From: Candidatus Nitrospira nitrosa
GTDB lineage: Bacteria; Nitrospirota; Nitrospiria; Nitrospirales; Nitrospiraceae
Length of the DNA: 64,000 nucleotides
Reading direction: 5' to 3'
Assembly (NCBI RefSeq): GCF_001458735.1
Contig: NZ_CZQA01000008.1
Coordinates: 310,001 to 374,000, forward strand
Positions 1 through 9,359 of this stretch are shown piece by piece. The notes below the pieces were generated by a model, which worked only from the letters and a program-made list of their open reading frames with translations, was not told where the DNA came from and did not search any database. The number at the start of each line of letters is the position of its first letter. Positions within the stretch are counted from its first letter, which is position 1. The translations under genes were made by a program, and so were the position numbers.

Positions 1-691
1 TCGCTTCCTCACTCTCACGGCGCCGCTGCTTCAGATTTTCTCTGATTCGATCGAAAACGACCACTGTGTCGGTCAGCGAATACCCTGCCAGCGTCAAGAG
101 TGCCGTGACGATCAGGAGTGTGATTTCTTTGTCCAAGATGTAAAAGACCCCGACGACGGCCAACACATCGTGAAAGGTCGCCAGCGCCGCCGCGACTCCG
201 AAACGCAGTTCGAATCGGGCCGCAATGTACAGAATAATGCCCACAAACGAAATGACGACGGCCACGAGCGCATCTTCCTGAAGTTTCTTGCCGATGGTCG
301 GGCCGATCTCGGTGGTGGAGTCGACCACGAACTTATTATTGGGGAACTCCTTAGAGAAGATGGCCACCACACGTTCCGCCACTTTTTCCTCAATCGTCGT
401 GGACGCCTTGACTCGGATCAGCAACTTATTGTCCTGCCCGAATTCCTGTAACTCCGTCTCACTGAGACCGTTGGTCTCCAGCACCTTCCGCGCTTCGTCG
501 ATCCGAACCGGCTGGTCGAACTTCAGTTGAACCGCGGTTCCTCCGGCGAAGTCGATCCCCAGATTGGCCGCGCCTCGCGCAATCTGCACGAGCGCGATCA
601 GCCCAAGCAGCACCATGATGCCCGAAAAGAGAAAGGCGAACCGGCGCTTACCCATGAAATCAAAGTTGGTTTTCCCTAGAATCTCTAACAT
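1..691 (-). CDS. secF: Protein translocase subunit SecF (3' part missing at window edge)
   Basis: Inner-membrane SecF, which with SecD forms the RND-type complex that uses the proton gradient to pull proteins through SecYEG. About 230 residues are visible from an ATG at 691; the C-terminal end lies beyond base 1. The start is followed by a first membrane helix, then the family signature LGIDFAGGTAVQLKF, the small periplasmic domain, and the hydrophobic block with the SLTDTVVVFDRIREN motif, which is near-diagnostic for SecF. It lies 62 bases downstream of secD and is very likely co-transcribed with yajC and secD. Nothing unusual is seen. The family call is secure; only the truncation by the window limits it. 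Confidence 0.96.
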   Translation of the reverse strand, partial: MLEILGKTNFDFMGKRRFAFLFSGIMVLLGLIALVQIARGAANLGIDFAGGTAVQLKFDQPVRIDEARKVLETNGLSETELQEFGQDNKLLIRVKASTTIEEKVAERVVAIFSKEFPNNKFVVDSTTEIGPTIGKKLQEDALVAVVISFVGIILYIAARFELRFGVAAALATFHDVLAVVGVFYILDKEITLLIVTALLTLAGYSLTDTVVVFDRIRENLKQRRRESEEA

Positions 692-753
692 GCGCGCTCC
701 CTTTTGATAGCCCTGAGCTTCACCTTGGACAGTCAGTACCGATGGCGTCATGG

Positions 754-2391
754 TTAAATGCTCAGCGCTTCAACCTTCTGCTTCTGATACAAGAGATCAA
801 AAATCACTTTCGTCCCGACCAATGCCGTAAAGAGATTGATCGCGATGCCTAAGCACAGCGTCACGGCGAATCCCTTGATCGGTCCGGTCCCAAAGAGAAA
901 CAACGCCACCCCTGTAATCAAGGTCGTGACGTGTGAGTCGATAATGGTGAGCAAGGCCTTGTCGTACCCGGCATCGATGGCCGACCGCACCGCCTTCCCA
1001 CTTCGAAGCTCTTCTCGAATACGCTCAAAGATCAAGACATTCGAGTCGACCCCCATCCCGATCGTCAACACGATGCCGGCGATCCCAGGGAGGGTCAATG
1101 TCGCCGTTAAGGCCGACAACGCCCCCATCAGACAGATGAGATTCAAGGCTAAGGCGAAATCTGCAATGAGCCCGGACAGCCGGTAATACACAATCATGAA
1201 CACGACGACCATGACCCCAGCGATCAAGGTCGCCCTGACTCCCTTGTCGATAGAGTCCTGCCCCAGCGATGGGCCCACCGTCAAATCTTGAACGATCTTC
1301 AGCGGTGCCGGGAGGGCACCGGCCCTCAGCACGATGGCCAGATCGTTGGCCTCCTGCGTGGTGAACGTCCCTGTAATTTGCGCTCGTCCTCCGGCAATCC
1401 GTTCTTGGATGACCGGCGCGGAATAAATCGTGTTATCCAACACCACGGCCATGCGCTTTTTGACATGTTCCGCAGTGATGCGCTCGAACTCTTGCCCACC
1501 CTTGGAATCGAAGGTGATCGACACGTACGGATCGTTGAATTGGCCGATGGCGACCCGCGCGTCGCTCAGAACATCACCGGTCAACATTACGCGCTTCCTG
1601 ACCACGTAGGGAGCGCGAAACTCGACCCCCGTGTCCTTGTCGACTACCCGCTCGAACAAGATCTGATCGCCTTCGGGCAGTTTACTCTCAAACTGCTGCA
1701 GCACCTCAGCCTCTTTATCCTTCGAAACATGCCCGGGCAAATCCAGCCGGATGTCTTCATCCAACATTTTGAATTCGAGCAACGCCGTTTCTTTGATCAA
1801 ATCCTTGGCACGCTTTGGGTCCTTGACACCTGGAAGCTGGACGACGATCTGCTTCAATCCCTGCCGCTGCACGATCGGCTCCGCCACCCCGAATTGATCG
1901 ATTCGGTTTCGAATGGTTTCCAACGCTTGATTGATTGCGGAGTCCTTGATTCGCTTGGTCTCCGCCTCACGCAACACCCACACGACGGTTGCCGCGGATT
2001 CCGCCGATTCGTTCTCGACGAAACTCGGGAAGTTGTCGATCAGCTTTTGAGTCGGAGATTTGGCATCCGCATTCTGAATCTGGACCGTAATCTGTTCATG
2101 GCCGACGCGCTTCACCGAGTCGACGGCGATCTTCTTCTCCGTCACAAGATCTTGCAACGCCGTGACCGATCGATCCACGGCGATTTCCACGGCGCGATCC
2201 TCGTCCACTTCCAATACCATATGAATGCCGCCCTGCAGATCCAACCCAAGGGTAATGCCCTTATTCGGCAGCACCGTCTTCAACCAGCTCGGCATGGCTT
2301 GATAGAGCGGCGGGTAGGAGGGAAGAAATGAGACAAACGATCCCACCAACACCAGTGTCAACAACCATAAGCGCCCACCTACTTTTTTCAT
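754..2391 (-). CDS. secD: Protein translocase subunit SecD
   Basis: Full-length 545-residue SecD. An N-terminal membrane helix is followed by the sequence LGLDLQGGIHMVLEVD, which is the SecD family signature. A large periplasmic P1 domain follows, and then five C-terminal helices with the RND motif containing GMGVDSNVLIFERIREE. It works with SecF to complete export and release of periplasmic and outer-membrane proteins. The order yajC-secD-secF is the usual bacterial arrangement. Start ATG at 2391 gives the normal Sec family N-terminus. Long open frames antisense to it are coding shadows. Confidence 0.98.
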   Translation of the reverse strand: MKKVGGRLWLLTLVLVGSFVSFLPSYPPLYQAMPSWLKTVLPNKGITLGLDLQGGIHMVLEVDEDRAVEIAVDRSVTALQDLVTEKKIAVDSVKRVGHEQITVQIQNADAKSPTQKLIDNFPSFVENESAESAATVVWVLREAETKRIKDSAINQALETIRNRIDQFGVAEPIVQRQGLKQIVVQLPGVKDPKRAKDLIKETALLEFKMLDEDIRLDLPGHVSKDKEAEVLQQFESKLPEGDQILFERVVDKDTGVEFRAPYVVRKRVMLTGDVLSDARVAIGQFNDPYVSITFDSKGGQEFERITAEHVKKRMAVVLDNTIYSAPVIQERIAGGRAQITGTFTTQEANDLAIVLRAGALPAPLKIVQDLTVGPSLGQDSIDKGVRATLIAGVMVVVFMIVYYRLSGLIADFALALNLICLMGALSALTATLTLPGIAGIVLTIGMGVDSNVLIFERIREELRSGKAVRSAIDAGYDKALLTIIDSHVTTLITGVALFLFGTGPIKGFAVTLCLGIAINLFTALVGTKVIFDLLYQKQKVEALSI

Positions 2392-2430
2392 CTGGCCCCC
2401 AACCCCTTATCCTGTTTGACCGATGCGACT

Positions 2431-2772
2431 CTACTCCTTATCCTCGTCTTCCGTTCGCAGTCGAGAAACATTCTCCCGCTGCATCTTGATCTTGGTATTG
2501 TCCGCAATTTGCAAGGTAACAGTATCTTTCCCAAGATTGGTGACGGTTCCCCAAATACCTGAGGTGGTGATCACCTTGTCGCCCTTTTTAATGGCGTCCA
2601 ACAACGTCTGTTGCTGCTTTTGCTTCTGTTGCTGCGGCCGAATAAGAAGAAAATAAAAAATCACAAAGATGAGCAGAAAGGGGACCAACGACAGAATCCC
2701 TCCTGCCCCGCCACCCGCTGCTGCACCGCCTCCACCCGTTCCCTCCGCCCATGCCAGTGATTCCATCAACAT
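2431..2772 (-). CDS. yajC: Preprotein translocase accessory subunit YajC
   Basis: Small (113-residue) single-helix protein of the SecDF-YajC subcomplex. It has a glycine-rich N-terminal segment and one membrane helix (FLLIFVIFYFLLIRPQQQKQK), with the characteristic RPQQK boundary. A short cytoplasmic SH3-like domain with GDKVITTSGIWGTV completes it; all are hallmarks of YajC. An in-frame ATG two codons downstream is an equally possible start. It lies 39 bases upstream of secD and 15 bases downstream of tgt, so tgt-yajC-secD-secF reads as one operon, as in many bacteria. Confidence 0.96.
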   Translation of the reverse strand: MLMESLAWAEGTGGGGAAAGGGAGGILSLVPFLLIFVIFYFLLIRPQQQKQKQQQTLLDAIKKGDKVITTSGIWGTVTNLGKDTVTLQIADNTKIKMQRENVSRLRTEDEDKE

Positions 2773-2787
2773 CGCACATCTTCCCTT

Positions 2788-3966
2788 CTATGTCTGATAA
2801 CTGTTTTCGCATTCCTGGTGAGTGTTCGGCTCACCTTCCCCAGAACGTTCTCCCGCGGCCTGTCGATCACGGTGATGATAAAAGGCCTCGCGAAACGCTG
2901 GAAACTTGTTTTCCCGCACGGCCTCCCGAATACCACGCATCAGCTCGGCGAAATACCAAAGGTTGTGGATCGTGTTGAGCCGAGCCCCCAACATCTCCTT
3001 GACCATGAACAGGTGATGCAGATATGCCCGGGAATACCGGGCGCACACCGGGCACCCACAATCGGAATCGATCGGCCGTTCATCACCCGCATATTTCGCC
3101 TGCTTAATTACAACCCGCCCTGATGTGGTAAAGAGTGACCCCGTTCTCCCGTGGCGTGACGGAACGACACAGTCAAAGAGATCAACTCCTCGAGCCACGC
3201 CCTCGACTAAGTCTTCAGGAAGTCCCACACCCATGAGATACCGAGGTTTCGACTCCGGCAACTCTGGAACCGTGACATCAAGCATCCGATACATGTCCGC
3301 CTTGCTTTCACCAACGGACAATCCACCGATGGCGTAGCCCTCGAACCCTAAGGTCACCAAGTCTCGAGCCGATAGGACGCGTAGGTCAGCCTCCAATCCA
3401 CCCTGAACGATCCCGAACAACGCCTGGTCCGTCCGACGACGAGCGGCTTGACAGCGCTCCGCCCAGAGCCTGGTCCGACGTACTCCCTCCTGCACAACCT
3501 CCCGGCCGGCCGGAAGCGCCACACACTGATCAAGCACCATCATGATGTCGGCCCCTAAGGCTTCCTCAATCTCGATCGCCTTCTCCGGGGTGATGACGTG
3601 CGTCGAACCATCGATATGCGATTGGAACGTGACACCATCATCAGTGATCGCGCACAATTTTGCCAAACTGAAGATCTGAAATCCTCCACTATCCGTGAGG
3701 ATGGCCCCGGACCAACCGGTAAAGGCATGCAGTCCGCCCATATCTGCGACAATCTTGTGCCCAGGACGCAGGTACAGGTGGTACGCATTGTTGAGCATCA
3801 AGCCAAACCCTAACTCCTGAAGATCCTGAGGTTCAAGTCCCTTCACCGGACCCAGGGATCCTACCGGCATGAACGCCGGTGTCTCGATCGTGCCATGGCC
3901 TGTCGTCAAGCGGCCGATGCGACCTTTGCTATGTGAGTCACGTTGGTGAATGTGGTACTGCATCAT
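2788..3966 (-). CDS. tgt: Queuine tRNA-ribosyltransferase (TGT)
   Basis: Exchanges guanine 34 for the queuosine precursor preQ1 in the anticodon of tRNAs with GUN anticodons. The TIM-barrel family signatures are visible: ATGHGTIETPAFMPVG near the N-terminus, LTDSGGFQIFSL around the catalytic region, and GGLSVGESKADM. The zinc site CGCPVCARYSRAYLHHL is complete. The 392-residue length is slightly longer than usual because of a polar C-terminal tail after about residue 370. Two adjacent ATG codons make the start ambiguous by one residue. It lies between argS and yajC, in the common tgt-yajC-secD-secF order. Confidence 0.97.
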   Translation of the reverse strand: MMQYHIHQRDSHSKGRIGRLTTGHGTIETPAFMPVGSLGPVKGLEPQDLQELGFGLMLNNAYHLYLRPGHKIVADMGGLHAFTGWSGAILTDSGGFQIFSLAKLCAITDDGVTFQSHIDGSTHVITPEKAIEIEEALGADIMMVLDQCVALPAGREVVQEGVRRTRLWAERCQAARRRTDQALFGIVQGGLEADLRVLSARDLVTLGFEGYAIGGLSVGESKADMYRMLDVTVPELPESKPRYLMGVGLPEDLVEGVARGVDLFDCVVPSRHGRTGSLFTTSGRVVIKQAKYAGDERPIDSDCGCPVCARYSRAYLHHLFMVKEMLGARLNTIHNLWYFAELMRGIREAVRENKFPAFREAFYHHRDRQAAGERSGEGEPNTHQECENSYQT

Positions 3967-3984
3967 GTACGTGGAAGGTGATGG

Positions 3985-5748
3985 CTACATCTGTTCAGGA
4001 GCTGAAAGACCTAATACGTCGAGCCCACTGTGAATCACCTGCTGAACTGCTCCCATCAAGACCAGCCGCGCTGCAGTACGGCTGGGTGTGAGCACCTCAG
4101 CCGCTACCGACTCATTCGTGTCAGGCTCCCCGGCGGGAGGGAGAATCCGGTGCTTGTTATAAAAGGTATGCAGGAGCGCTGCCAACTGCTGCAAGTAATA
4201 GGTCACCCGATGCGGTTCAAATGCCAAGGCACTCGTCTGAATCACCTCCGGATACGCAGCTAACTTCTTGATCAAACCCAACTCGTCCGGATCCGTGAGC
4301 ACCGTGAGATCCACGTCTCTCGCGGATGGACGGGCAATTCCCCGCTCAGAGGCGACACGCCACAGGCTGGAAATTCTCGCATGGGCGTACTGCACGTAGT
4401 ACACTGGGTTGTCGCTGGAACGCTGCTTGGCCAACTCCAAATCAAACTCCAAGTGGGTCTTGGAATCCCGCATGAGAAAGTAAAACTTCGCCGCGTCAGC
4501 CCCAACCTCATCAATCACTTCCCGCATGGTGATGAAATCGCCTGTCCGCTTGGACATCTTCACTTCAATGCCATCCCGGAGCAGCTTCACTAACTGCACC
4601 AACACGACGTGCAGTCGCTCTTTCGGATGGCCATACGCCTGCACCGCAGCTTGCATCCGGGGGATGTAGCCGTGGTGGTCGGCCCCCCAGACATCAATCA
4701 GCAGATCATAGCCACGCCGCAGTTTGTCGTGATGATAGGCGATATCAGAGGCCAAGTAGGTATATTCCCCGTCCTGCTTTTTAACGACGCGATCCTTCTC
4801 ATCTCCGTACGTCGATGACCGAAACCACCAAGCCCCTTCTTCCTGGAACAAGAGATCCCGGGCCTTCAATTCATCGCAGGCTCGTTCCACCGCCTGCGAC
4901 TCCAGGAGAGAGGCTTCGCTGAACCATGCGTCGAACTCGATGCCAAAGGCCTTGAGGTCTTCGCGAATGTGCCCCAGCAGTTCTTGGTACGCAAGCGCTC
5001 GGCAACGAGTCTGGAGGTCCTCCGAACTCAGCTCGCCAGCGACCCCATCAAGTTGGCCCTTTATTTTTTGCGCCACTGCCGTAACGTAGGCCCCGTGATA
5101 CCCATCCTCCGGAAACGTGACGGGTCGACCTGACAATTCGAGGTATCGTGCGTACACCGACGCACCCAACAGTTTCATCTGCCGTCCGGCATCGTTGATA
5201 TAGTACTCGCTCGCAGCATCATATCCGATGGCCTGCAACAGCCGCCCGACGGCTTGTCCGACCGCAGCCCCTCGGCCATGTCCAACATGCAATGGACCAG
5301 TTGGATTGGCGCTCACATATTCCACCAACACTCGACGGCCGTTCCCAACATCTGTCCGACCATAGGACCGGCCCTGGGCCGCGATTTCCAGGATAACTTC
5401 CTGCCAAAGCGTTGGCTTGACCGTGAGATTTAAAAACCCAGGCCTGACGATTTCCACACGATCAAACAGTTGGTCTCGCCCAACAAGGTTGTCGACAATG
5501 ATCTGCGCAACGTCATGTGGCGCCTTCTGCTCAGAAGCCGCCAATGACATCGCCACGGTTGAGGCCAGGTCTCCCCATTCTGGCCGCTTAGGCGCGTCCA
5601 GGCTCAGCGTCGGCCAAACCGGCGTCCGGAGCTGCCCTTTTTGTTTTGCCTCATTGAGCGCAGTGAGCAGGGCCGATGTTACCTTTTCTTGCACGATACC
5701 TGGCGACAATACAATTCTCCTCAGCCGTGACAACCAAACGGAAATCAA
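3985..5748 (-). CDS. argS: Arginyl-tRNA synthetase
   Basis: Class I aminoacyl-tRNA synthetase that charges tRNA-Arg. The HIGH-type motif appears as HVGHGRGAAVGQ after SANPTGPLH. The KMSKS-type loop appears as VKMSKRTGDFITM. The C-terminal anticodon-binding DALR domain runs to the end. Length 587 is normal. The ATG at 5748 adds about 18 residues before the usual family N-terminus. A GTG at 5694, preceded by an AGG box and giving an N-terminus that starts at VQEKVTSALL, may be the true start. Gene spacing to tgt (18 bases) suggests co-transcription. Confidence 0.97.
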   Translation of the reverse strand: MISVWLSRLRRIVLSPGIVQEKVTSALLTALNEAKQKGQLRTPVWPTLSLDAPKRPEWGDLASTVAMSLAASEQKAPHDVAQIIVDNLVGRDQLFDRVEIVRPGFLNLTVKPTLWQEVILEIAAQGRSYGRTDVGNGRRVLVEYVSANPTGPLHVGHGRGAAVGQAVGRLLQAIGYDAASEYYINDAGRQMKLLGASVYARYLELSGRPVTFPEDGYHGAYVTAVAQKIKGQLDGVAGELSSEDLQTRCRALAYQELLGHIREDLKAFGIEFDAWFSEASLLESQAVERACDELKARDLLFQEEGAWWFRSSTYGDEKDRVVKKQDGEYTYLASDIAYHHDKLRRGYDLLIDVWGADHHGYIPRMQAAVQAYGHPKERLHVVLVQLVKLLRDGIEVKMSKRTGDFITMREVIDEVGADAAKFYFLMRDSKTHLEFDLELAKQRSSDNPVYYVQYAHARISSLWRVASERGIARPSARDVDLTVLTDPDELGLIKKLAAYPEVIQTSALAFEPHRVTYYLQQLAALLHTFYNKHRILPPAGEPDTNESVAAEVLTPSRTAARLVLMGAVQQVIHSGLDVLGLSAPEQM

Positions 5749-5822
5749 CGGAGCACTCTAGCATTATGAGATAGCCGGAGACAAGGCGGTTTACTTTGAA
5801 TTCCGAGGGGTTCCGACGAAAA

Positions 5823-6839
5823 CTACGTTAATCCAGCGGCTTTGAGCGACGTGAAAATCTGATCTGTCGGCACAGCTAAGCACGGCTTCTCGTGACATGC
5901 TCGCGCATCATCCCATGATGGGCAGCGACAGGATGGCCCTCGTACAATCGTCACATGATCCCCAAGCGGTCCCCATCTCGCTGGATCGGTTGGCCCAAAG
6001 ACGGCAACCGTACGCACGCCGAGGAGAGCGGCCAGATGGGTCACACCTGAGTCATGACCGAGCAAGAATTGGGCTCGCACGAGAACACCAGCAAGCGTGG
6101 GGAGAGCAAGATTTTGAAGGATGAGGGGTCTTGAGTTGATGACCTGTAAGACGCGCTCAACCGCAGGCTGATCAGCCGGTCCCTCGACGATAACCGGGAA
6201 CAGGCCATTTTGAACAAGCCGCTGAATAATATCCGCAATGGCGATTGGATGAAGACACTTATGCGCGCTGCCGCTTCCAGGATGCACCAGCACAAATGGC
6301 CGTCCTCTCGGAATCCCGATACGCTCAAGACAGGCGGTGCCTTCTTCGACAAGGTTTGGTGGGACCTGAATGAACCTCTCCAAGGATCCATCATCGGGTG
6401 GCTCCTCCACCGTTTCAAGAAAACGATGGCTCTGATGCCTCGTGTGCAAGACGGGAGAGAATGGGGACTGAATCCGTACTTCTGCGACCGCGAATTCTTC
6501 GAAAGTGGCACGAAGGGCGTCTTGCTTGTCATCCATCCAAGCAACTGCCATATCACATCGATTCAACCACCCCTTGAGTTTACAGGGCAGTGGAACGCCG
6601 CTTGAAAAAAGCCCAGTCACAGCTGGTCCATCCCACGACATCCAGTCATTGATGATGCCACAGGCAATGAGCAATCGACCGATCGACTCCTGAGCCACCA
6701 GTAGAATCTCTCGCCCGTTGTCCCGAGCTCCAAGTCGGCGGATAGCGGGTACTGCCAGCAGAACATCTCCCAAGGAACCTGGATGCACAATGACGAGCGA
6801 TCGTGTCATGCGTGGTCCGAGGGGCACCCTATCGATCAT
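5823..6839 (-). CDS. Family 9 glycosyltransferase (heptosyltransferase-like)
   Basis: 338 residues in the ADP-heptose:LPS heptosyltransferase fold (GT9). Visible signatures are VIVHPGSLGDVLLAVPAIRRL at the N-terminus, LVHPGSGSAHKCLHP in the middle, and LLGHDSGVTHLAALLG followed by AVFGPTDPARWGP in the nucleotide-sugar-binding half. It probably adds a heptose or related sugar to lipopolysaccharide or another glycan; the acceptor cannot be told. The start chosen, ATG at 6839, has a GGTGAG box upstream and overlaps the end of mobA by 11 bases. ATG 6809 also fits the family. A longer reading from 6896 overlaps mobA heavily and is less likely. Confidence 0.88.
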   Translation of the reverse strand: MIDRVPLGPRMTRSLVIVHPGSLGDVLLAVPAIRRLGARDNGREILLVAQESIGRLLIACGIINDWMSWDGPAVTGLFSSGVPLPCKLKGWLNRCDMAVAWMDDKQDALRATFEEFAVAEVRIQSPFSPVLHTRHQSHRFLETVEEPPDDGSLERFIQVPPNLVEEGTACLERIGIPRGRPFVLVHPGSGSAHKCLHPIAIADIIQRLVQNGLFPVIVEGPADQPAVERVLQVINSRPLILQNLALPTLAGVLVRAQFLLGHDSGVTHLAALLGVRTVAVFGPTDPARWGPLGDHVTIVRGPSCRCPSWDDARACHEKPCLAVPTDQIFTSLKAAGLT

Positions 6840-7443
6840 CCATGAGCTCACCGCAGAGAGCGCGAGCTCGAACAAGGTCAGACGGTGTATTGACATTCAG
6901 AAACGAGCGCCCGTCGGGATCAATTTCGCGAACCTCATCCTCCGTGACCAGACGAACACGAAGCGACGGGTTGGCAAGCAGCCGCTGTAGTTTTAGGTCG
7001 CCGCTTCGAATAAGTTCCTCCACCACCGCCTGACAGTTTTGGTTGTAAACCGCATGAGTCGGCTGAGGTCGACCATTCCAATCGGCGAGAACAATATCCA
7101 CGTCGTCTTTTTGGCCGACCATATACTGGACGAGGCCCTCATGGATAAAGGGCATGTCGCAGGCGGCGAGAAAGATATAGGGCGTTGTGGCTTGCTGTAG
7201 ACCGGTATACATGCCTCCTAGACTTCCGGAAGATGGGATGAGATCACGCAAGACCGGGATCTGAGCCTCGAGGGGCGGACTATCCTGGGCGATGACGATA
7301 CACACACGTTCAAAAATCTGAGAAAGAACAGTGCAGCTTCTCTCCAGCAAGGGCCGCTCCCCCACGGTAAGGAAACGTTTATCGGTACCCATTCGCCGAC
7401 TCTTTCCACCCGCCAAAAGCACCCCGGTGACATCGGAGATCAT
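6829..7443 (-). CDS. mobA: Molybdenum cofactor guanylyltransferase MobA
   Basis: 204-residue NTP-transferase that attaches GMP to molybdopterin, making the bis-MGD cofactor needed by DMSO-reductase-family enzymes. In a Nitrospira these would include nitrite oxidoreductase. The nucleotide-binding loop GVLLAGGKSRRMGTDKRFL is at the N-terminus, LAACDMPFIH provides the metal-binding aspartate, and NVNTPSDL near the C-terminus is typical. ATG at 7443. It overlaps slightly with the downstream glycosyltransferase gene and stands just beyond the terminator of the respiratory operon. Confidence 0.93.
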   Translation of the reverse strand: MISDVTGVLLAGGKSRRMGTDKRFLTVGERPLLERSCTVLSQIFERVCIVIAQDSPPLEAQIPVLRDLIPSSGSLGGMYTGLQQATTPYIFLAACDMPFIHEGLVQYMVGQKDDVDIVLADWNGRPQPTHAVYNQNCQAVVEELIRSGDLKLQRLLANPSLRVRLVTEDEVREIDPDGRSFLNVNTPSDLVRARALCGELMDDR

Positions 7444-7467
7444 GAAACCATCACAATCTAAAATAAA

Positions 7468-7496
7468 AAAGGGGGTGGGTTATCCCCACCCCCTTT
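7468..7496 (-). terminator. Rho-independent terminator of the respiratory operon
   Basis: Perfect 12-bp inverted repeat, AAAGGGGGTGGG (7468-7479) and CCCACCCCCTTT (7485-7496), with a five-base loop. Read on the minus strand it is followed by TTTTTTATTTT. It lies 36 bases past the stop of the last cytochrome gene, so it ends the operon that begins near 14159. Confidence 0.93.
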
Positions 7497-7531
7497 CACA
7501 GAATAACACCTACTCGCAGTTCAAGGAAAAA

Positions 7532-9304
7532 CTATAAGGTCTTTCCCTTTTTCCTATTTGAACGGCGGGTCAACACCCATCCCTCCAAGAGAACCACACC
7601 GACCGCGATGACGACCGGATAAATGTACGTCTCCTGTGGGACCGGCGGATTCATAAAGGTGTAGTAGAAGGCCGACACAGCCATCTTCCGTCCTGCATCA
7701 CCATTATGACCATCCCAGGCAAAAAAGACGGTCGGGATGTATTGGCCCACTTCAAAGAAGGTATCCTCATCGTAATCCTGGTCCTTCTTATTTCCTACCG
7801 GCCGCTGCATCATGACGTACCACCGACCATTCTTCCATTCCGCCTTTAGCAGCTTCATGGCCTCTTCGTAATTGTCACGCTCTTCAAAATCCTTGTCCCA
7901 GCCAGTCCCTTTGAAGGCACGAAGAGATCCATCTGCTTCCCACTTCACGATATCCACGGGGAACTGCTCGTTCGTACCGAACAAGTAGCGTGGCTTAATC
8001 GGAGCTGGAAGTTCCTTCCACTTGACGGCGGTTTCAATGGCAATGGCGTCATTATAGACCGCGTAGTTATTTTGCTGAGCCGCGATGGACCCTTCTTCAC
8101 CAGTCTTAGGATCCTGTTCTTTGATATCGATATTAACTTGTGTTGGAGCCCAAGGTAGTTTCCCTTCGGCCACACTCTTCGTTCGATCATCCCACTCAAT
8201 CAGATAGACAATGTGTTTATCGTTGTAGAGCGATCTCACCCAAATATCATCCAGCCGATTTACAAAGTTCCTTGGCTTGTGGGTAATCTGTCCCCCCATT
8301 GCCACGTATCGCTTTGGAGCCTTTTTCCATGCCTCATGCTCAAGATCGGTTGGGATTTCCCCTTCCACCATATCCGATGGAATGACGAAATTAATTTTCG
8401 GCTTATCAGTCAAGGGATCGATTGGTAATGGGTTACCCAATGGATCTCTCTCACAAAGAGAGTTCACAAAGTTAGCAATATCCCAACGCTCGTCCACGCT
8501 GGTGTTATCCGCGAAGGATGGCATTGGAGTACCATTGACTCCGGTAGAGAAAGTTCGGAAGATATTACTTACATTGTATGGATCTTGCCTACTCCCTCTG
8601 AAGTTCCAACACTTGTGCCAGTTAGCCGGCTGAATGGAAAAGCCCCAGTCATCCTTTAGATTGAAGGCATTCCCATCGCCCCGACCTTCCATACCATGAC
8701 ATTCAACACATTTTTTTTCGACGATTAACTCACCACCACGCTTCTTACTTTCGTCGGTGGCAGGTTTCGGCTTCAAATCAGCCAATTGGAGTACGGTCTG
8801 GCTCTCTGACTGCTTATCGTTGAATTTTCTATCCTTGACGAGCTGCGTCGTCACAAAAGAAAGAACTTGCTGACGCTGTTCTTCGCTTAAGATACCTTCC
8901 CACGGGGGCATCGCAGAGCCAGGAAGACCGTGCGTGACCGTTTCGAACAAATCGTTCTGACCTGGAATCGGCTTTTTGGCGTCAAACAACGGCAATTCGC
9001 CGCTGGCCGTATGCCGGATCTTAAACGTTCCTTGATTGAAGTTACGTGGACGAGGCCAGAGACGATCAGCACCAGGCCCGTCACCTGCTCCATCAACCCC
9101 ATGGCACCACACGCACTTGGTGAAATAGACTCGCTTCCCTGCTTCAATCATTTCTGCAGAGGGTTCAGGAGCCAAATCACCCTTCTTAAATCCCTCGGGC
9201 AGCCCTTGCGCTGAAACCGACGAATATCCAGCACTCGATACTAAAACCACTCCGAAGGCTGCAGCCGCGATGATCCCGGCCTTCTGAGTCATACTGTCCA
9301 TCAT
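7532..9304 (-). CDS. Two-haem cytochrome c with ethylbenzene-dehydrogenase-type haem domain
   Basis: 590 residues. A signal peptide (hydrophobic to about residue 25, ending VSAQG) is followed by two cytochrome c domains with CVWCH (64-68) and CVECH (199-203), and methionine candidates in SAMPPWEG and TPMPSFAD. The C-terminal half resembles the haem b-binding gamma-subunit domain of ethylbenzene dehydrogenase/type II DMSO-reductase enzymes. A last membrane helix precedes a basic tail (RRSNRKKGK), so the protein is exported and membrane-anchored. Start ATG 9304 is preferred: a TGAGG box lies six bases upstream, and the longer reading from 9427 would overlap the preceding gene. It is the last gene of the bd-like oxidase operon and probably passes electrons to or from that complex. 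Confidence 0.88.
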   Translation of the reverse strand: MMDSMTQKAGIIAAAAFGVVLVSSAGYSSVSAQGLPEGFKKGDLAPEPSAEMIEAGKRVYFTKCVWCHGVDGAGDGPGADRLWPRPRNFNQGTFKIRHTASGELPLFDAKKPIPGQNDLFETVTHGLPGSAMPPWEGILSEEQRQQVLSFVTTQLVKDRKFNDKQSESQTVLQLADLKPKPATDESKKRGGELIVEKKCVECHGMEGRGDGNAFNLKDDWGFSIQPANWHKCWNFRGSRQDPYNVSNIFRTFSTGVNGTPMPSFADNTSVDERWDIANFVNSLCERDPLGNPLPIDPLTDKPKINFVIPSDMVEGEIPTDLEHEAWKKAPKRYVAMGGQITHKPRNFVNRLDDIWVRSLYNDKHIVYLIEWDDRTKSVAEGKLPWAPTQVNIDIKEQDPKTGEEGSIAAQQNNYAVYNDAIAIETAVKWKELPAPIKPRYLFGTNEQFPVDIVKWEADGSLRAFKGTGWDKDFEERDNYEEAMKLLKAEWKNGRWYVMMQRPVGNKKDQDYDEDTFFEVGQYIPTVFFAWDGHNGDAGRKMAVSAFYYTFMNPPVPQETYIYPVVIAVGVVLLEGWVLTRRSNRKKGKTL

Positions 9305-9359
9305 GTTTGGCCTCATAATCTTCATTATGTTTGGTTTGGCATTCTCAGAGATATGGCGA

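Noticed and set aside
1288-2331. 347-codon plus-strand frame
   Set aside because: Lies wholly antisense to secD, with no domain, ribosome site or sensible composition; it is a coding shadow.
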